DNA from: an uncultured Prochlorococcus sp.
GTDB taxonomy: Bacteria; Cyanobacteriota; Cyanobacteriia; PCC-6307; Cyanobiaceae
Direction of reading: 5' to 3'
DNA length: 31,117 nt
Assembly: GCA_902572065.1 (NCBI GenBank)
Contig: CACGEL010000007.1
Span: forward strand, 1-31,117
Position 1 is the first letter of the stretch; every line of letters begins with the position of its first letter. Below are positions 19,318 to 28,735 of the stretch, piece by piece. Under the pieces are notes generated by a model. The model saw nothing but the letters and a program-made list of their open reading frames with translations, was not told the origin of the DNA and did no database searches. The translations under genes were made by a program, and so were the position numbers.

Positions 19318-19638
19318 ATGACAGCTGCAATTGCTCAACAAAAAATTCGCATAAGATTGAAAGCATTTGATAGAAGAATGCTGGATTTATCATGTGACAA
19401 AATTATTCAAACAGCAGATACCACTGCTGCTTCAGCTATAGGACCTATTCCATTACCAACAAAAAGAAAAATTTATTGTGTTTTAAGGTCTCCTCATGTA
19501 GATAAGGATTCTAGAGAGCATTTTGAAACCAGAACTCACAGAAGAATAATTGATATTTATAGTCCTTCTGCCAAAACTATAGATGCTTTAATGAAATTAG
19601 ATCTTCCTAGTGGTGTAGATATAGAAGTCAAACTATAA
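19318..19638 (+). CDS. rpsJ: 30S ribosomal protein S10
   Basis: Small-subunit head protein and, as NusE, part of the antitermination complex. 106 aa, with the conserved core [47 protein letters not shown] and ending [10 protein letters not shown]. Last ribosomal gene of the cyanobacterial str operon; unlike in E. coli it is not at the head of the S10 operon here. Confidence 0.98.
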   Translation: MTAAIAQQKIRIRLKAFDRRMLDLSCDKIIQTADTTAASAIGPIPLPTKRKIYCVLRSPHVDKDSREHFETRTHRRIIDIYSPSAKTIDALMKLDLPSGVDIEVKL

Positions 19639-19696
19639 GAAAGCCCGAATAGCACTTAAATTTACTAAAATAAAGTTTATAGAATTTGAGGTTTAA

Positions 19697-20353
19697 ATGG
19701 GAGAGCTTTCAGTAAGGGAATTACCATTATTCCCTCTGCCAGAAGTTGTTCTTTTCCCTCAAGAAGTATTACCTCTGCACATTTTTGAATCAAGATACAG
19801 AATTATGCTCAAGTCTGTACTTGAATCAGATTCAATGTTTGGAGTAATTAAATGGGATCCTAATACAAAAAGTATGGCTAACGTTGGGTGTTGTGCTCAA
19901 ATAATTAAACATCAAACAGCTGAAGATGGTAGAAGTACTATAGTTACATTAGGCCAACAAAGATTTCAAGTTTTGGAAATTGTACGTTCAACACCTTATT
20001 GTTCAGCAATGGTTAGTTGGATCACCGATGAAAATATTGAAAGTTTTCAAAGCTTAGACCTTTTAAAAGATTCAGTTACTGAAGCATTAAATGATGTAGT
20101 GAAATTAACTAGTAAACTAACTAATTCTCAAAAAGTTCTTCCTGATAAATTACCAGATAACCCTTTAGAACTTTCTTTTTGGATAGGTGCTCATTTAGGC
20201 GGACCGGTAGCTGAAGAACAGCAGAGACTTCTAGAGGAAAGGAATACCTATACACGTTTACAAAGGGAGTTTGAAATGTTAGACCATACAAGAAAACAAT
20301 TAGCAGCTAGAACAGCATTAAAAGAAAGCTTTCCTGATATCAAAGAAAATTAA
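19697..20353 (+). CDS. LON substrate-binding-domain protein
   Basis: A 218-aa protein consisting of a LON N-terminal (substrate-binding) domain without ATPase or protease parts. The family pattern is clear: ELPLFPLPEVVLFPQEVLPLHIFESRYR (about residues 8-35), a central TLGQQRFQVL strand, and a helical C-terminus (EEQQRLLEERNTYTRLQREF). Stand-alone LON-domain proteins are common in cyanobacteria and plastids; their role is not settled, with protein binding or quality control as the usual inference. GAGG at 19688-19691 supports the ATG at 19697. The next gene's ATG directly abuts its stop, so the two are coupled. Confidence 0.88.
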   Translation: MGELSVRELPLFPLPEVVLFPQEVLPLHIFESRYRIMLKSVLESDSMFGVIKWDPNTKSMANVGCCAQIIKHQTAEDGRSTIVTLGQQRFQVLEIVRSTPYCSAMVSWITDENIESFQSLDLLKDSVTEALNDVVKLTSKLTNSQKVLPDKLPDNPLELSFWIGAHLGGPVAEEQQRLLEERNTYTRLQREFEMLDHTRKQLAARTALKESFPDIKEN

Positions 20354-21289
20354 ATGTCTACATTTTTAATGTTTTCTATTTTTTCAGTATTAATTTTATT
20401 TTTTTTCTGTTTAATACTTTGGAGAATTAATACTAGAAAATATGTTTCTACAGGAACTGTAGCTTCAGCATATGACTCATGGACTCAAGATAAACTACTA
20501 GAGAGATTGTGGGGCGAGCATATACATTTAGGCTTCTATCCTCCAAATAGAAAAATTGATTTTAGAGCGGCCAAAGTACAATTTGTACATGAGCTAGTGA
20601 GTTGGAGTGGTCTAGATAAATTACCAAGAGGGTCAAGGGTTTTAGATGTAGGTTGTGGAATTGGTGGTAGTTCTAGGATTCTCGCGAATTATTATGGATT
20701 TAATGTAACTGGAATAACTATTAGTTCCGCTCAAGTTAAAAGAGCTGTAGAACTTACACCATATGGATGTAAATGTAAATTCAAAGTTATGGATGCTTTG
20801 GATTTGAAATTTGAAGATGGAGCATTTGATGGAGTTTGGAGTGTTGAGGCGGGAGCTCATATGAATAACAAAACTAAATTTGCAGATCAAATGTTAAGAA
20901 CTTTGAGACCTGGGGGATATTTAGCTTTGGCTGATTGGAATTCAAGAGATTTAAAAAAGCAGCCCCCATCAATGATTGAAAAGATAATTTTAAAACAATT
21001 ACTTGAACAGTGGGTGCATCCTAAATTTATGAGCATAAACGATTTTAGTAGTATTCTTATCAATAATAAAAATAGTTCAGGTCAAGTTATTTTTGATAAT
21101 TGGAATAACTATACAAACCCATCTTGGTTCGATTCAATATTTGAAGGAATGAGAAGGCCAAATGCAATTCTATCCCTTGGTCCAGCAGCCCTAGTAAAGT
21201 CTATAAGAGAGATTCCTACAATATTATTAATGGACTGGGCTTTTAAAAACGGTTTGATGGAATTTGGAGTTTATAAATGTAGAGGTTAG
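20354..21289 (+). CDS. MPBQ/MSBQ-type quinone methyltransferase
   Basis: SAM-dependent methyltransferase, 311 aa, like Synechocystis Sll0418, which methylates 2-methyl-6-phytyl/solanyl-benzoquinol in tocopherol and plastoquinone synthesis. An N-terminal hydrophobic span (about 4-23) is followed by the conserved AYDSWTQDKLLERLWGEHIH segment, SAM motif I VLDVGCGIGGSSRILA (96-111), YGFNVTGITIS, QVKRAVELTP, WSVEAGAHM and a LRPGGYLALADWNSRD motif. The order and wording of these match the MPBQ/MSBQ branch more than the gamma-tocopherol branch, but substrate choice cannot be proven by eye. The ATG follows the LON-domain stop with no gap. The stop abuts the pheA stop on the other strand. Confidence 0.87.
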   Translation: MSTFLMFSIFSVLILFFFCLILWRINTRKYVSTGTVASAYDSWTQDKLLERLWGEHIHLGFYPPNRKIDFRAAKVQFVHELVSWSGLDKLPRGSRVLDVGCGIGGSSRILANYYGFNVTGITISSAQVKRAVELTPYGCKCKFKVMDALDLKFEDGAFDGVWSVEAGAHMNNKTKFADQMLRTLRPGGYLALADWNSRDLKKQPPSMIEKIILKQLLEQWVHPKFMSINDFSSILINNKNSSGQVIFDNWNNYTNPSWFDSIFEGMRRPNAILSLGPAALVKSIREIPTILLMDWAFKNGLMEFGVYKCRG

Positions 21290-22135
21290 TTAGTCTAAAT
21301 TAATCTTTTCTGATAAGTAACAGCCAAAGTCTACCAAATGTTCACATAAGGGTTTTAGTTTTTTCTTCAATTTATAAAAGGCTTCAATATTACTTTTCAT
21401 ATTTATTTCAACATCAACATAAATTATATATTCTCCTAGTTCTCTCTTGGAAGGCCTCGATTCTATTTTGCTCATATTAAATCCAAACTCTGCAATATAA
21501 TTTAAGGCTTCAAGTAAGGCTCCAGGATTATTTGAGAGTAATGAAAAGGCAAAACTGGCAATATTCGCTTTATCTAGAATTGATTCTTTACTCAATAAAA
21601 CAAATCTTGTGCAATTACCTGGAACATCATTAATAGGGAATGCTAATTCTTTAAGTCCTTCTATTTCAGTAAGAGATTTCGATCCAATAGCTGCTCTAAA
21701 TGAACTCCCCCTTACCATATTCACAGCTTCTGAAGTTGAATTCGTTGATAAGGTAATTGCTTCTGGAAGATTCTCAGATAACCATTCTGAACATTGAGCT
21801 AAAGCTTGTGGATGAGAAAGAACCTCGGATATCTCTGCAATGTCTCCATTACTAATCAATGCATGTTTTATCGGTAAAACAATTGCTTTATTGATATTAA
21901 TATCAGGGAATTTCCAAAGCCCGTCTAAAGTCGTTGTTACTCCTCCCTCAACAGAGTTTTCGATAGGAACTATTGCTGCATCACAATTGTTGTAGGCTAT
22001 TGATTTAATGACCGAATATAGCCCATTACATGGTACAAATAAAGGTGAATCAAATTTGGCAAGCTTTGATAAAATATGAGCTGCTTTTTCTGCGTATGTC
22101 CCTTCAGGGCCTAAATATGCAACTTGTTTGCGCAT
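21290..22135 (-). CDS. pheA: prephenate dehydratase
   Basis: Decarboxylates and dehydrates prephenate to phenylpyruvate in phenylalanine synthesis. 281 aa, a monofunctional form without chorismate mutase. The catalytic domain shows LGPEGTYAEKAA (8-19), PIENSVEGGVTTTLD (57-71) and the catalytic Thr176 in NCTRFVLL. A C-terminal ACT regulatory domain has GALLEAL (205-211) and the ESRP motif (225-228), implying feedback control by phenylalanine. Its start is 53 bp from the divergent DUF1997 gene. Its stop directly touches that of the methyltransferase, leaving no room for a separate intergenic terminator. Confidence 0.96.
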   Translation of the reverse strand: MRKQVAYLGPEGTYAEKAAHILSKLAKFDSPLFVPCNGLYSVIKSIAYNNCDAAIVPIENSVEGGVTTTLDGLWKFPDININKAIVLPIKHALISNGDIAEISEVLSHPQALAQCSEWLSENLPEAITLSTNSTSEAVNMVRGSSFRAAIGSKSLTEIEGLKELAFPINDVPGNCTRFVLLSKESILDKANIASFAFSLLSNNPGALLEALNYIAEFGFNMSKIESRPSKRELGEYIIYVDVEINMKSNIEAFYKLKKKLKPLCEHLVDFGCYLSEKINLD

Positions 22136-22188
22136 GATTAATTGTAAGAAAAAAATAGATCAAATAAGCATTGGAGGTGTAAAGAAAA

Positions 22189-22707
22189 ATGCTTTTAGCT
22201 TTTGATGCTAAACAGAAACTTAAGCTTTCTGTAACAAGGAATAAAGAATATCTTTCTAGATATCTTTTGGAAGAAGAAAGAGTTGTTGGAGCAATGCTGG
22301 ACCCCAATAAATTAGAACCTGAAGGGGATGGAAAGTATAAGTATACTGTAACAAGTTTCAGGGTTTTTCAATTAGATGTTAAACCTGTTGTATCAATTGC
22401 AGTTGAGAATAAAGAGGGTGTTTTAAAAATGAGTGCTCTTGATAGCAAATTAGATGGTTTAGGGATAATAGAAGATTTTAGTTTAATTTTAAAAGCAAAC
22501 TTGGAGGCGACTGATAATGGTTTAGAGGGCGAAGCGCTTTTGGGGGTCTCAGTAAGTCAACCTCCTCTTTTGAAACTTGTGCCAAAGAAAATTTTGGAAT
22601 CTACTGGTCATTCAGTATTGAATGGAATTTTATTGGGAATTAAATCTAGAGTTCAGCAACAATTAATAAAAGATTTTATAAATTGGTGTGAATTAAATCA
22701 GGTTTAA
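22189..22707 (+). CDS. DUF1997 family protein
   Basis: A 172-aa soluble protein of the DUF1997 family found in cyanobacteria and plastids. Visible features are the N-terminal [30 protein letters not shown], a beta-rich middle ([21 protein letters not shown]), and a helical C-terminus ([21 protein letters not shown]). The layout resembles a START/polyketide-cyclase-like lipid-binding shell, which is an inference. A strong GGAGGT (22173-22178) lies 10 nt before ATG 22189. Its end overlaps the convergent rnhB end by 15 bp. Molecular function is unknown. Confidence 0.82.
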   Translation: MLLAFDAKQKLKLSVTRNKEYLSRYLLEEERVVGAMLDPNKLEPEGDGKYKYTVTSFRVFQLDVKPVVSIAVENKEGVLKMSALDSKLDGLGIIEDFSLILKANLEATDNGLEGEALLGVSVSQPPLLKLVPKKILESTGHSVLNGILLGIKSRVQQQLIKDFINWCELNQV

Positions 22708-23322
22708 TTTAGTTAAGAAACTTTTTCTATGAAGATTTGTTATTCCATTTGCTTTAACTTTTGATAAGTGTTCTTTAGTACCATATCCTTTATTTTTAAA
22801 TATCAAATATCCAGCGAATTTTATTTCTAACCTTTCCATTAAAAAGTCACGTGATACTTTAGCAATTATGCTTGCAGCGGCAATTGAAGTAAATTTGGAA
22901 TCACCAGAAATTATATTTCTTTGACGACCCTTCCAAAGTCTTAATGATAATGGCCCGTCAATTATTAATTCAGATGGTTTATTTTTTAACTTCTTGATAG
23001 CTCTAATCATTGAAAGCTCTGTGGCATGTCTTATTCCTAGTTGATCTATTTCTCTTACCGAAGACTGCCCCAAGCTATAATCTGAGCATAAATCAATAAT
23101 TTTAGGAAAAAGTAATTTTCTTTTTTTTGGAGTTAATTTTTTACTATCGTTTACACCTAATTCCTTGAGAGTTAATCCATCTTTTTCAGTTAGAACTATA
23201 GCAGCAGAAAATACAGGTCCAAAAATTGCCCCACGTCCTACTTCGTCAATACCTATCTCAGAAACCTTATTCAATAGTCGCAGATGACCTTCTTCTTTTC
23301 CGTCTTGATGGATCAATCTCAT
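22693..23322 (-). CDS. rnhB: ribonuclease HII
   Basis: Cuts the RNA strand of RNA-DNA hybrids and excises misinserted ribonucleotides. 209 aa. Catalytic acids are visible as Asp26-Glu27 in GIDEVGRG, Asp122 in IIDGP and Asp159 in [17 protein letters not shown] (58-68) is a further family motif. The ATG at 23322 lies inside the rne gene, giving a 56-bp overlap. A TTG at 23274 (residue 17) would shorten the overlap to 8 bp, but the extended N-terminus resembles what I recall of other Prochlorococcus RnhB proteins. The 3' end overlaps the convergent DUF1997 gene by 15 bp. Co-transcribed with rne. Confidence 0.95.
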   Translation of the reverse strand: MRLIHQDGKEEGHLRLLNKVSEIGIDEVGRGAIFGPVFSAAIVLTEKDGLTLKELGVNDSKKLTPKKRKLLFPKIIDLCSDYSLGQSSVREIDQLGIRHATELSMIRAIKKLKNKPSELIIDGPLSLRLWKGRQRNIISGDSKFTSIAAASIIAKVSRDFLMERLEIKFAGYLIFKNKGYGTKEHLSKVKANGITNLHRKSFLTKLNLI

Positions 23323-25093
23323 CTGTTATTTTTATTTCCTTATTTGCAGTAGTTTCTTCGGTTAATTTATTCTCGGGATTAACTTCTTTAGAATCATCTA
23401 ATTCAACTTCAAACTTTTCTACTGTATTAGAAGTTGAGGCTTTTTTATTAGCTTTTTTACTGGAAACTTTGGCTATTGATTTTTTATTATTCTCTAAATC
23501 CATTTCTTTGTCTTTGTTATTACCATCTTCTAAACGTATTAAATGATTATTAGTTAGATATTGTTTCCCTAATTTAATTAATGGATTAATACCCAATTGA
23601 CTATAAACAATTTTTTCATCGTTACTAAGCTCAACAGTTATAACTTTCTTTTCTCTGGAATTATTTGTATTAAGTATTTCATTATCATTTTCCTTTTTTT
23701 TGGAATGATCATCATCTTTATTTAAATTTTTGGAGTTTGGTAATTCTTTCTTAACTATCTTTTCTTGATTCTCAATTACTTCAAGCGGGTCTAAATCTGT
23801 GAACTTTGTATTAATTAATTTGCTAGCTTTCTTTGCAGTTTGATTTGTTTCTGAATTTAAATTTTGATAATTCGGCAAACTTTCTGTATGCCCTAAACCA
23901 TCGCAATGAATACATTTTTTTCCGAATAATTCATATATATTTTGACCTTGTCTTTTTCTGGTTAATTCGACTAAACCTAACTCGGTCAACTCAGCTATCT
24001 GAGGCCTTGCCGAATCATCTTTTATGGCTAAAGTAAACTGCTCAAGTAACTGAAATTGATCTCTTCGAGATTCCATATCTATAAAATCTATAACTAAAAC
24101 CCCCCCAATGTTTCTCAATTTCATTTGCCGAGAAATTTCAACAGCTGCTTCGCAATTCGTCCACAAAACAGTTTGTCTCGAATTGGCTGATCTTGTGAAA
24201 GACCCAGAATTTACATCAATTACAGTTAAAGCTTCAGTAGGCTCAATAATTATGTATCCACCTGAGGGTAAATCTACTCTCGGTTGAAGTGCCTTTTGAA
24301 TAGTTTTGTTAATTTGGTATTTTTCTAAAATATGTTCGTTTGTAGCATTACAATGAAAAACAATATCCACATTAGAATCATTATTACTTAAAAAGTCTTT
24401 TGCTTTTTCTATAGCTGTTTTATTATCAATAATAATTTTATTAGTGGATGAATTAACACAGTCTCTTAAAATTTTTAATGAAAAATCTTCATCTCTATTT
24501 ATTAGATTTGGTGGAAGAGAGTTCTCTGAAATTTTTAAAACTTTATCCCATTTTTGAATTAAATTTTCTAGGTCTTCAATAAGTAATTCTTCCTTTATTT
24601 TTTCGGCTTCTGTTCGAAATAATAGGCCTGTACTGGGTGGTTTAATTAAAACCCCAAGTGCCTTTAGACGACTTCTTTCAGTCTCAGTATTTATCTTCCT
24701 AGAAATATTGACTCCTTGTCCAAAAGGTTGCAATATTAAATATTTTCCAGGTAATGAGATATTACCTGTAAGTCTAGGCCCCTTATTTCCAGTGGGTTCT
24801 TTCATTACTTGAACGAGAACTTTTTGTTTGGGTTCAAGAAGTTCAGTAATGCCTAGAACACCTTTTTTAAGTCTTAAAGGACCTAAGTCTGATACATGAA
24901 TAAATCCATTTTTTTCACTTTCACCAATATCTATAAATGCAGCATCAATTCCTGGAAGAACATTTTCAACAGTTCCTAAAAAGATATCTCCGATTTGATA
25001 TTGACCTTGTGCGACGATTAGTTCATCAACTCGATCATCTGTGAGTAGTGCTGCAATACGAGCCTGCTCAGCTATTACAATTTGCTGAGACAT
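23267..25093 (-). CDS. rne: ribonuclease E/G
   Basis: Main endoribonuclease of mRNA decay and rRNA processing. 608 aa, the compact cyanobacterial form. An S1 RNA-binding domain spans about 36-110 ([23 protein letters not shown]), followed by the 5' sensor region, the catalytic DNase I-like part with Asp293 ([12 protein letters not shown]) and Asp336 (VIDFIDMES), and the zinc-link Cys394/Cys397 (KKCIHCDG). From about 410 on it is a low-complexity, K/N/E-rich, probably disordered tail. It ends at residues 597-605 in RRKRRRSSA, matching the arginine-rich nonapeptide by which cyanobacterial RNase E binds PNPase. That end is also read in the rnhB frame. The 301-bp upstream gap fits a long autoregulatory 5' UTR. 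Confidence 0.96.
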   Translation of the reverse strand: MSQQIVIAEQARIAALLTDDRVDELIVAQGQYQIGDIFLGTVENVLPGIDAAFIDIGESEKNGFIHVSDLGPLRLKKGVLGITELLEPKQKVLVQVMKEPTGNKGPRLTGNISLPGKYLILQPFGQGVNISRKINTETERSRLKALGVLIKPPSTGLLFRTEAEKIKEELLIEDLENLIQKWDKVLKISENSLPPNLINRDEDFSLKILRDCVNSSTNKIIIDNKTAIEKAKDFLSNNDSNVDIVFHCNATNEHILEKYQINKTIQKALQPRVDLPSGGYIIIEPTEALTVIDVNSGSFTRSANSRQTVLWTNCEAAVEISRQMKLRNIGGVLVIDFIDMESRRDQFQLLEQFTLAIKDDSARPQIAELTELGLVELTRKRQGQNIYELFGKKCIHCDGLGHTESLPNYQNLNSETNQTAKKASKLINTKFTDLDPLEVIENQEKIVKKELPNSKNLNKDDDHSKKKENDNEILNTNNSREKKVITVELSNDEKIVYSQLGINPLIKLGKQYLTNNHLIRLEDGNNKDKEMDLENNKKSIAKVSSKKANKKASTSNTVEKFEVELDDSKEVNPENKLTEETTANKEIKITDEIDPSRRKRRRSSATIE

Positions 25094-25394
25094 ATAATAA
25101 GATTAAAGTATGTTTTGAATTTTGAAAATCGATAAAAGGCAAATAATTTAATATTTAATTATTTACTAACAATTTCTTGATTGTTAAGTTTATTAGATTC
25201 TTTAAAATAATTGGTAGCAGTTTAATTTGCTAAATATTTAAATTTTAGACGACTTTCAAACTATTTGAAATTGATTTAAAAGCTATGATTATTTCTTTGA
25301 ATTAAATCATAACCACTTTCATATTAACATCTAATTCCCTCTTAAGCACATTCATCTATTATTCTTGTATAGAATAAGCTCCTAATTTTTTAAA
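25094..25394. other. rne-dapL divergent intergenic region
   Basis: 301 bp, AT-rich, with no credible open frame. It must carry the rne leader (minus) and the dapL promoter (plus). Small hairpins seen are TAACAAT at 25167-25173 with 25180-25186 (6-nt loop) and TATGATT at 25284-25290 with 25305-25311 (14-nt loop). A long structured rne 5' UTR is known to mediate autoregulation in other bacteria; here it is an inference. Confidence 0.45.
25368..25375 (+). promoter_or_regulatory. possible -10 element of dapL
   Basis: TATAGAAT, 19 nt before the GTG start, is a good -10 match. It overlaps a small inverted repeat (ATTCT at 25361-25365 with AGAAT at 25371-25375). No clear -35 was seen. Confidence 0.38.
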
Positions 25395-26621
25395 GTGGTT
25401 CTAATAAACGAAAATTATTTAAAACTCAAAGCTGGATATCTATTCCCTGAAATATCAAAAAGAGTAAATATTTATACTCAAGTTAATCAGAATTCAGAAA
25501 TTATTAAACTTGGAATAGGTGACGTTACTGAGCCGCTTCCTAAAGCTTGTATAAATGCGATGAGTAAAGCATTAAATGAAATGGGAACAAATAAAGGATT
25601 TAAAGGTTATGGTCCAGAGCAAGGATATAGATGGCTTAGGGAAAAAATTTCTGAAAATGATTTTATTTTAAGAGGATGTCAAATTTCACCAGAAGAGATA
25701 TTTGTTTCAGATGGTTCCAAATGCGATAGTAGCAATATTTTAGATATCCTTGGTGATGATAATTTAATTGCCGTAACAGATCCTGTTTATCCTGTTTATG
25801 TAGATAGTAATGTAATGACTGGGAGAACTGGAGAAACACTTCAAAATGGTACTTATCAAGGATTATTATATTTAGCAATTAATGAAGATAATAATTTTTT
25901 ACCTGAAATCCCTAAAAATAAAGTTGATATTATTTATCTTTGTTTTCCAAATAATCCAACTGGCGCCACAATTTCTAAACAAGAATTGAAAAAATGGGTT
26001 GACTACGCCAACGAAAATCAGTCGTTGATTCTTTTCGATGCAGCTTATGAAGCTTTTATTAAAGATAAAGATATCCCACATTCAATATATGAGATAGAGG
26101 GAGCAAAAAATTGTGCTATTGAGTTTAGATCCTTTTCAAAAAATGCTGGATTTACTGGAGTTAGATGTGCTTATACAGTAATACCTAAAAATCTAACAGG
26201 ACAAAATTCAAATGGTGATAAGGTTGATTTATTGCCATTATGGAATAGGCGTCAATGTACTAAATTCAATGGAGTAAGCTATATTGTACAGAGAGGAGCA
26301 GAGGCGGTATATTCATCCCAAGGAAAGAAAGAGGTTAATTCTTTAATTGATTTTTATATGGAAAATGCAAAGATTATGCAAAATAAGCTCAGAACTGCAG
26401 GTTTTAAAGTTTATGGAGGTGATAACGCACCATATGTCTGGATCAAAGTGCCAGCTAATATGACTTCCTGGGACTTTTTTGATTATTTACTAGAAAAAGC
26501 TGATGTGGTAGGCACCCCGGGAAGCGGTTTTGGATTAGCTGGAGAAGGCTATTTTCGATTATCGGCCTTTAACTCTAGATTGAATGTTATTAAAGCAATG
26601 GAACGAATAATTAATATATAA
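25395..26621 (+). CDS. dapL: LL-diaminopimelate aminotransferase
   Basis: PLP enzyme that converts tetrahydrodipicolinate directly to LL-diaminopimelate, the short route to lysine and peptidoglycan used by cyanobacteria, plants and Chlamydia. 408 aa. The PLP lysine is Lys249 in [17 protein letters not shown]; other family motifs are [34 protein letters not shown] and the C-terminal [13 protein letters not shown]. The start is GTG at 25395, giving [20 protein letters not shown], the conserved family N-terminus. clpS follows 38 nt downstream on the same strand and may be read through. Confidence 0.95.
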   Translation: MVLINENYLKLKAGYLFPEISKRVNIYTQVNQNSEIIKLGIGDVTEPLPKACINAMSKALNEMGTNKGFKGYGPEQGYRWLREKISENDFILRGCQISPEEIFVSDGSKCDSSNILDILGDDNLIAVTDPVYPVYVDSNVMTGRTGETLQNGTYQGLLYLAINEDNNFLPEIPKNKVDIIYLCFPNNPTGATISKQELKKWVDYANENQSLILFDAAYEAFIKDKDIPHSIYEIEGAKNCAIEFRSFSKNAGFTGVRCAYTVIPKNLTGQNSNGDKVDLLPLWNRRQCTKFNGVSYIVQRGAEAVYSSQGKKEVNSLIDFYMENAKIMQNKLRTAGFKVYGGDNAPYVWIKVPANMTSWDFFDYLLEKADVVGTPGSGFGLAGEGYFRLSAFNSRLNVIKAMERIINI

Positions 26622-26659
26622 TAAGTAATAATATTATTAGAAATTAAAATTTAAAATTA

Positions 26660-26977
26660 ATGTCAAATATAAAGTTAGAAGAAGGAAAAAATAATAATGC
26701 AGCAGTTTTGGAAAAAAAACCAGCTGCGTTAAAAAACAAATCACCAAAATATAAAGTATTACTTCACAATGACCCAGTTAATTCTATGGAGTATGTCACT
26801 AGTGCACTTAGAGAGGTAGTTCCACAATTAAGCGAACAAGATGCTATTTCTATTATGCTTGAAGCTCATAATACTGGTGTTGGTTTAGTCATTATTTGTG
26901 ATCTAGAACCTGCTGAATTTTATTCGGAATCCTTGAAATCAAAAGGTATATCAAGCTCAATTGAAAAAGAAGATTAA
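26660..26977 (+). CDS. clpS: ATP-dependent Clp protease adaptor ClpS
   Basis: Adaptor that presents N-degron substrates to the Clp AAA+ chaperone. 105 aa. After a flexible N-terminal 28 residues comes the core: YKVLLHNDPVNSMEYVTSAL with Asn37-Asp38 for N-terminal residue binding, then SIMLEAHNTGVG with His70, and a final CDLEPAEFYSESL. It matches the ClpS1 type of cyanobacteria rather than ClpS2, judged from the NDPVN-MEYV wording. It lies 38 nt after dapL and converges with the radical SAM gene 36 bp away. Confidence 0.93.
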   Translation: MSNIKLEEGKNNNAAVLEKKPAALKNKSPKYKVLLHNDPVNSMEYVTSALREVVPQLSEQDAISIMLEAHNTGVGLVIICDLEPAEFYSESLKSKGISSSIEKED

Positions 26978-27013
26978 TTAACTTATTAATAGTGGTCTAA
27001 AGCTAATTTTATT

Positions 27014-28633
27014 TTATAGTTTTGTTGCTGTTAACTTTCTTTCTGATAATTTACGAACTTTTAGAGAATCATCTAATGATGATTTGCCATAATTTCTTTC
27101 CAAAATATTAAAAACTGTTTTTCCAAATTCGTCATCTTGATTATCAAAAGCTTCTAAACATACTTTTCCTAGCTGTTTACCAAGAGGACCAGGGTTCCAT
27201 AAAAGTTTTCTTGCTGTCCATGGCATCATACTCATAGGGTTGTAATTAGGTTTTAATATATTATTTTCTAGAGCATATTTTTCTAAAAGAGTATGTGGTT
27301 GTAAACCTATAAAAAATATAGCTGGATCTACTAAGCCTTTCCCAAAGATGGTTTCTAACTCTCTATGGTAAGCAATAGTTTGTTTGATTGTATTTGGAGT
27401 TTCATCAAAAACATTAAATGAGTAGTTTACTGATACATGATTACTAAATCCTGCCTCAACAAGCATACGACAATTTTCTAGTACTGTTTTAAGGTTATAT
27501 GCTAGGCTCATTTTTCTAACAAGTTCTTGAGACCCAGATGTAATCCCTATCTCAAAATAACTCATTCCTGTATCAACCATTAATTGAGCTAATTCTCGAT
27601 CAATATTATCTGCCCTAATGTAGGCTGCCCATTTAATATCATTCCAACCTTGATCTTTTATAGCTTGAAGAAGTAATTTCGCATCCTTTATATTATTTCT
27701 TGTTGGAATAAATTGAGCATCAGTAAACCAAAAACCTCTAACACCCATTTCATAAAGTTGCTTCATTTCTTTGATTACTTCATTTATGGGATTAACTCGA
27801 ACTTTCTTACCCTCTACAACTGTATAAACGCAAAAACAACAATTATGTGGACAACCTCTTTTGGTTTGAACTCCTACATAATAATCACCATCTGCAATGT
27901 ACCAATTAAATTCAGCCCAAATAGATTTAATGTATTTGTAGTTACAAGCTGTTTTAACTGTTCCAGATGGCTGTTCATGTATTAATTTATTCCTTGGTTT
28001 TTGTCCAGCAAGATAACATCTTTCTTCTGCAATAGAATCACCTTTAATAATCTTTTCAATCAGGTTTTCACCTTCTCCAACAGAAATCACTGTGCCTTTT
28101 GGTAATAACTTACCTAGCTGCTCGTAGAAAACACTGACAGCTCCTCCGCCTAAAATAACTTTTACTGATTTATTGTATTTTTGAGCTCTATTTAGACCCA
28201 TCTTCACCAAAGATGTATTTCTATTTATTTCTTCATAGTGAGATGTTATTAACTTTAGACCTCCCCAAGCGCCTCGAATTTTTTTTAGAATATTATTTGA
28301 GTAGAAAACTTCAAAAGAGTTTTGTAAGGGGTTACCACTTCTTCCATCAACTGGTGCATATATTTGTATATCTCTCCAAGAGAAAATGATTAGATGAGGT
28401 CTGAATTGATCTATTTTTCTTTTTAAATATTTAGAAATATTTTTTGAAGGTACTATCGCTAAATCAATTAATTGTTGCTCTATTTTTGGGAAACACTTAT
28501 GAATATGATCCGCCAAATAAATAGGACCTATTGGGAATATCGGGTTACATGGAAGTCTAACAATGAGAACTTTGTTTAATGACTCTCTATTGGTGTTGTT
28601 TGTTATTTTTTTTAAAGGAAACTTAAACTCCAT
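27014..28633 (-). CDS. B12-binding-type radical SAM protein, function unknown
   Basis: A 539-aa radical SAM enzyme. The N-terminal 20-200 region looks like a Rossmann-type cobalamin-binding domain (KVLIVRLPCNPIFPIGPIYLA; RPHLIIFSWRDIQIY; VKVILGGGAVSVFYEQL) but I see no DxHxxG cobalamin-ligating motif. The radical SAM cluster is C261-x3-C265-x2-C268 (RGCPHNCCFC), followed by GVRGFWFTDAQFIPTRNN and FEIGITSGSQELVRKM. This architecture is shared with BchE-like and lipid-modifying enzymes. It lies downstream of two glycosyltransferase genes on the same strand (102-bp gap), so a role in lipid or glycan modification is possible. Substrate is unknown. Confidence 0.8.
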   Translation of the reverse strand: MEFKFPLKKITNNTNRESLNKVLIVRLPCNPIFPIGPIYLADHIHKCFPKIEQQLIDLAIVPSKNISKYLKRKIDQFRPHLIIFSWRDIQIYAPVDGRSGNPLQNSFEVFYSNNILKKIRGAWGGLKLITSHYEEINRNTSLVKMGLNRAQKYNKSVKVILGGGAVSVFYEQLGKLLPKGTVISVGEGENLIEKIIKGDSIAEERCYLAGQKPRNKLIHEQPSGTVKTACNYKYIKSIWAEFNWYIADGDYYVGVQTKRGCPHNCCFCVYTVVEGKKVRVNPINEVIKEMKQLYEMGVRGFWFTDAQFIPTRNNIKDAKLLLQAIKDQGWNDIKWAAYIRADNIDRELAQLMVDTGMSYFEIGITSGSQELVRKMSLAYNLKTVLENCRMLVEAGFSNHVSVNYSFNVFDETPNTIKQTIAYHRELETIFGKGLVDPAIFFIGLQPHTLLEKYALENNILKPNYNPMSMMPWTARKLLWNPGPLGKQLGKVCLEAFDNQDDEFGKTVFNILERNYGKSSLDDSLKVRKLSERKLTATKL

Positions 28634-28735
28634 AAAAGAGATTTAAAACTGATCTCACAATAAGAATCTAACTATTTTATTACTCTTTTGGTGAATTTTT
28701 CATAAATTTAATTCCGAAAAATTAAAACTTTTTTT

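Noticed and set aside
23226..23546. 106-codon plus-strand frame across the rne/rnhB junction
   Set aside because: It is antisense to the low-complexity RNase E tail and the RNase HII start; the Ser/Leu-rich product is the mirror of Lys/Glu-rich codons.
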